Below are positions 12,327-14,853 of a stretch of 14,853 nt of DNA, piece after piece. Source of the DNA: Pseudomonadota bacterium (GTDB lineage: Bacteria; BMS3Abin14); assembly GCA_016937135.1 (NCBI GenBank), contig JAFGWO010000218.1:1-14853 (forward strand). The letters run 5' to 3'. Numbering within the stretch: position 1 is the stretch's first letter; each line of letters starts with the position of its first letter. The notes under the pieces were generated by a model. The model was not told the DNA's origin, made no database searches, and was given only the letters and a program-made list of their open reading frames with translations. Both the position numbers and the translations under genes were made by a program.

Positions 12327-13700
12327 TCAGGCTTTTTTCATCAGGCAGGCGTAGAACCCGTCGCAGTGATGACGATGGGGCCAGAGGCGAAGGTCCCCTT
12401 CCGACGAAAACAGGCCCGGGGGAAGGTCCGGGAAGAGGGCCCGCAGATCCTGTCTCTTAAAGCCGCGTGTTTCGCCAAGGAACTCGCCGATCACCTCCTC
12501 ATTTTCCTCCCGGAAAAGGGAGCAGGTGCTGTAAAGGAGAAAACCTCCACGGATCAGAAGGGCCGCGCACGAAGAGAGAAGGGCAAGCTGTCCGGCGACA
12601 AGGCCCGGGATGGAAAAGGGGTCCTTGTTCCATTTGCCCTCGGGGTGGCGTCTTAAAATCCCGGTGCCGCTGCAGGGGGCGTCAAGAAGGATCCGCTGAA
12701 AGGAACCGGGAGGAAAGGGGGCGCCTTCCCGGGACATCTCGGCGGCCAGAAGGGCCACTTTTTGGACCCTGAGTCTGGCCAGCCCCTCGGCCATCAGGCG
12801 AACTCTCGAAATCTTCCGGTCAACCGCGGCTATGAAGGCCCTGTTTCCGGTGATCTGGGCCAGATGGCCGGTCTTGCCCCCCGGGGCGGCGCACGCGTCC
12901 AGGATGCGTTGGCCGGGGCGGGGATCGCAAAGGGGGGCGATAATCTGGGCTCCTTCGTCCTGAACGGCGCACCGCCCATCCAGGAAAGGGGGAAGATCCA
13001 GGGGGGACCATCCCCCCTGGACAAGGATGGCGGTATCGCAAAGAGCCCCGGGGACGGCCCGGATCCCCGCCGATTCCAGTTCCTCGAGCAGGGCCTGGCG
13101 GCTGGTCATAAGGGTATTGACCCGGAGCGTCAGGGGCGGTTTCCGGTTCAGGGCCTCCAGGATCCCGCGGGTCTCATCGATGCCTTCCTGGGCGGCGAGC
13201 CGTTCGACCATCCAGCGGGGAAACGAGGTGGAAACCTCGATATGAAGGATCGGGTCCTTCTCGAAATCGGGAAGGGGGACGGGCCCGGATGAGGCCGCTC
13301 TCCTTAAAAGGGCGTTGACGAGGCCGGAAAAACCGGCGTAGGGGGTGTTTTTTACCAGGCGGACGCTTTCATCGACGGCGGAATGGGAGGGGATCCGGTC
13401 CAGAAGGAAGAGCTGGTAGAGACCCAGGAAAAGGGCCTGGCGAACCGGCTCAGGAAGGGCCGCATCAGGTCTGGTCAAACGTCCCTTGAGGTTGTGCTCC
13501 AAAAAAAGGCGATGCCGGACGACGCCCTGGGTGAGTTCGGTGACAAGGCCCTTGTCCCTGCGGGTGAGGGTCGAGCGGGTGAAGGATTTTTCCCGAAGGG
13601 CCTCCAGGGATTCCTCACCTTTTTCCCATTCGATGAGGATATGCCAGGCCGCTTCCCTTGGCCCCTCACGGGGCAGGGGTCTCTGAATTTTCCCTTTCAT
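12327..13700 (-). CDS. rsmB: 16S rRNA (cytosine-967-C5)-methyltransferase RsmB (Sun/Fmu)
   Basis: RsmB methylates C967 of 16S rRNA using S-adenosylmethionine. From the ATG at 13700 it has 457 residues, close to the normal length. The N-terminal part (about 10-140) is the NusB-like RNA-binding domain (REAAWHILIEWEKGEESLEAL, GLVTELTQGVVRHRLFLEHNL). The methyltransferase domain shows the SAM motif ILDACAAPGGKTGHLAQ, motif IV LLDAPCSGTGILRRHPEGKW and motif VI LLYSTCSLFREENEEV, so both conserved cysteines (PCS and TCS) are kept. The frame is open to 13796, but the extra 32 residues lie within DUF116 in another frame and look unlike the family. The chosen start still overlaps the DUF116 stop by 35 bp, suggesting coupled translation. 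Confidence 0.95.
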   Translation of the reverse strand: MKGKIQRPLPREGPREAAWHILIEWEKGEESLEALREKSFTRSTLTRRDKGLVTELTQGVVRHRLFLEHNLKGRLTRPDAALPEPVRQALFLGLYQLFLLDRIPSHSAVDESVRLVKNTPYAGFSGLVNALLRRAASSGPVPLPDFEKDPILHIEVSTSFPRWMVERLAAQEGIDETRGILEALNRKPPLTLRVNTLMTSRQALLEELESAGIRAVPGALCDTAILVQGGWSPLDLPPFLDGRCAVQDEGAQIIAPLCDPRPGQRILDACAAPGGKTGHLAQITGNRAFIAAVDRKISRVRLMAEGLARLRVQKVALLAAEMSREGAPFPPGSFQRILLDAPCSGTGILRRHPEGKWNKDPFSIPGLVAGQLALLSSCAALLIRGGFLLYSTCSLFREENEEVIGEFLGETRGFKRQDLRALFPDLPPGLFSSEGDLRLWPHRHHCDGFYACLMKKA

Positions 13701-14475
13701 CGGAGGGTCGCTCCCGGAGCAGAAAAGCGCCGATGGCCTTCTCAACGCTGTCGACACTGACCCGCGTATTGAAGCACGGCCCCTCGGGTCGGTCAATGAG
13801 GACCCCGATCACCGGGATCGGATAGGTTTCCACGATTCCGCTGGAAAGATCCCTTTCGCAGGCCACGGCAACGATGAGTTCCGGGCGGGTCTCCTCGATC
13901 ACCCTCCGGGCAAGGGTCCCCCCTGTGGCTACGGTCATCTCGACCCCGATCCGGTCCGCGAGTTCCGTGAGCCGGGAGAAGTCGCACCGGCCGCACTGGC
14001 GGCAGTTCCGGACATTGACGGTGATGCGGTAGGGGCAGTCATCCTTCTGGATGCAGTGGGGCATCAGGACCAGGATCCGTTTCGGCGGGGCCTTGAATCC
14101 CCCGGATTTTACGAGCTCATTGTTGATCTCGATGAAGGACCTGCGGACCGCGTCCCTGGAAATCCCGAGAATGCTCCCGAGGACCGTGATCACGGGGAGG
14201 AAAAACCGGATGAGGATTCCCCGGAGCTTCCTGGCTCCCGGGATCTCCTTCCCGCGTATGATGATGCCAGCAAGGGTCAGGATGCCCAGGGTGATGATGA
14301 TGAGGAGTCCCCCAAGGGCCCACCCCATGAAGGAGGAAAACTCCGTGCCGAAGAACCGGTAGCCCAGGGAGGGGAGGATCCAGAAGAGAGACAGGACAAG
14401 GACGGCGATCGCCTCAAGGGCGAAGAGCAGACCGATGAAGATCCTTTTGGAGGATTTCGCGGGGGTCCTATCCAC
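13666..14475 (-). CDS. DUF116 membrane protein with Cys-rich domain
   Basis: The 269-residue protein has three hydrophobic segments at about 12-34, 50-74 and 88-106, then a soluble DUF116 domain. That domain has a conserved cysteine pattern: MPHCIQKDDCPYRI, VRNCRQCGRCD, VAVACERDLSSGI and GPCFNTRV. Four cysteines in CxxxxxC...CxxCxxC spacing suggest a metal or iron-sulfur site, but this has not been shown to my knowledge, and the family's function is unknown. It starts with GTG at 14475, overlapping the fmt stop by 8 bp with GGAG upstream, and its 3' end overlaps rsmB. This tight packing between fmt and rsmB argues for one transcript and perhaps a role linked to translation, though position alone cannot prove that. 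Confidence 0.88.
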   Translation of the reverse strand: MDRTPAKSSKRIFIGLLFALEAIAVLVLSLFWILPSLGYRFFGTEFSSFMGWALGGLLIIITLGILTLAGIIIRGKEIPGARKLRGILIRFFLPVITVLGSILGISRDAVRRSFIEINNELVKSGGFKAPPKRILVLMPHCIQKDDCPYRITVNVRNCRQCGRCDFSRLTELADRIGVEMTVATGGTLARRVIEETRPELIVAVACERDLSSGIVETYPIPVIGVLIDRPEGPCFNTRVSVDSVEKAIGAFLLRERPSDERENSETPAP

Positions 14476-14853
14476 CGAACCGGTCTCCGCGGGTCAGATG
14501 CCACCCTGCGAGAAACTCCGGGGCCGTCATCTCCCTTTTCCCTTCCGGTTTGATTGTGAGGATCCGAAGGAGGTCCTTCCCGCAGAAAACGTCCAGCCCT
14601 CCTTCCCGGGCTCCGATGATCTCGCCGGGACTTCCCTGGACCGTCGAGGACAGGGCCCTGGCGGAAGTGATGAGCATCCTTTTCCCGCGAAGGGTGGAGT
14701 AGGTCCCGGGCCAGGGGGTGAATCCCCGAACGCGGTTGGCTATCTGTGCCGCCTCCATGCCCCAGTCGATCAGACCGTCTTCCCGGACGAGAACAGGCGC
14801 GTAGGTGGCCCGGTCGTGGTCCTGAGGGACGGGGGTCAACTCCCCCTTTTCCA
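14468..14853 (-). CDS. fmt: Methionyl-tRNA formyltransferase, C-terminal fragment
   Basis: Fmt adds the formyl group to initiator Met-tRNA. Only the last 128 codons are present; the frame continues without a stop through the right edge. The fragment begins within the linker to the C-terminal domain (EKGELTPVPQDHDRATYAPV), followed by LIDWGMEAAQIANRVRGFTPWPGTYSTL, the classic start of the Fmt C-terminal OB-fold domain that grips the tRNA. The catalytic N-terminal formyltransferase domain lies outside the window. The TTG at 14839 should not be taken as a start codon, because in-frame coding sequence matching Fmt continues upstream of it. The stop codon at 14468 overlaps the DUF116 start. Confidence 0.95.
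   Translation of the reverse strand, partial: EKGELTPVPQDHDRATYAPVLVREDGLIDWGMEAAQIANRVRGFTPWPGTYSTLRGKRMLITSARALSSTVQGSPGEIIGAREGGLDVFCGKDLLRILTIKPEGKREMTAPEFLAGWHLTRGDRFGG

Noticed and set aside
13701..13796. 32-residue upstream extension of RsmB
   Set aside because: It lies entirely within the DUF116 coding region in another frame and is unlike the start of the NusB-like domain.

Overview
The window is about 14.9 kb of GC-rich bacterial chromosome, densely packed with housekeeping and membrane genes. It holds no tRNA, rRNA, CRISPR array, phage gene or transposase. Several things point to a deltaproteobacterium (Desulfobacterota or a related lineage, probably anaerobic). These are an MJ0042-type zinc-ribbon start, flavin-dependent thymidylate synthase (ThyX), a sigma-54 promoter before a thioredoxin-like lipoprotein, and the cluster fmt - DUF116 - rsmB - PASTA protein - rpe. 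The species cannot be named from the sequence alone.

Layout from left to right. Positions 1-112 (-) hold the start of a zinc-ribbon protein. Positions 383-1174 (+) encode a nitrilase-superfamily amidase. Positions 1222-2502 (-) encode a membrane-spanning TPR protein. Positions 2634-3134 (+) encode a YacP-like NYN/PIN ribonuclease. Positions 3153-3749 (-) encode PlsY. Positions 4029-5127 (+) are a two-gene unit, a TlpA-like lipoprotein and a TPR protein, behind a sigma-54 promoter and ending in a likely terminator. Positions 5186-7104 (-) hold thyX followed by a membrane-anchored SDH/ClpP-fold serine protease. Positions 7287-8276 (+) encode a TDT/SLAC1-type transporter. Positions 8273-9894 (-) hold a MOT1-like molybdate/sulfate transporter translationally coupled to a nitroreductase. 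Positions 10153-14853 (-) carry the fmt-DUF116-rsmB-PASTA-rpe cluster, with fmt cut by the window edge.

The most unusual part is not a gene. Two spacers inside the fmt-to-rpe cluster are filled with palindromic DNA. The PASTA-rpe spacer holds seven perfect stem-loops in a row within 266 bp. The rsmB-PASTA spacer holds a shorter, diverged relative sharing the GC-rich hairpin and the terminal AAAGTCCCGGATC hairpin. This looks like a dispersed palindromic repeat family that has entered two gaps of one operon. Two of the hairpins in the large copy share flanks but have different, still perfectly paired, arms.

Other regulatory structure includes a -24/-12 promoter with two upstream TTTGCGCA-type palindromes, a symmetric pair of opposed promoters sharing a 7-bp inverted repeat between thyX and the TDT transporter, and an 8-unit heptad repeat just upstream of the MOT1-like gene. 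The functional link between neighbouring units is weak: this reads as ordinary core genome with inserted repeats, not as a dedicated defence or metabolic island.
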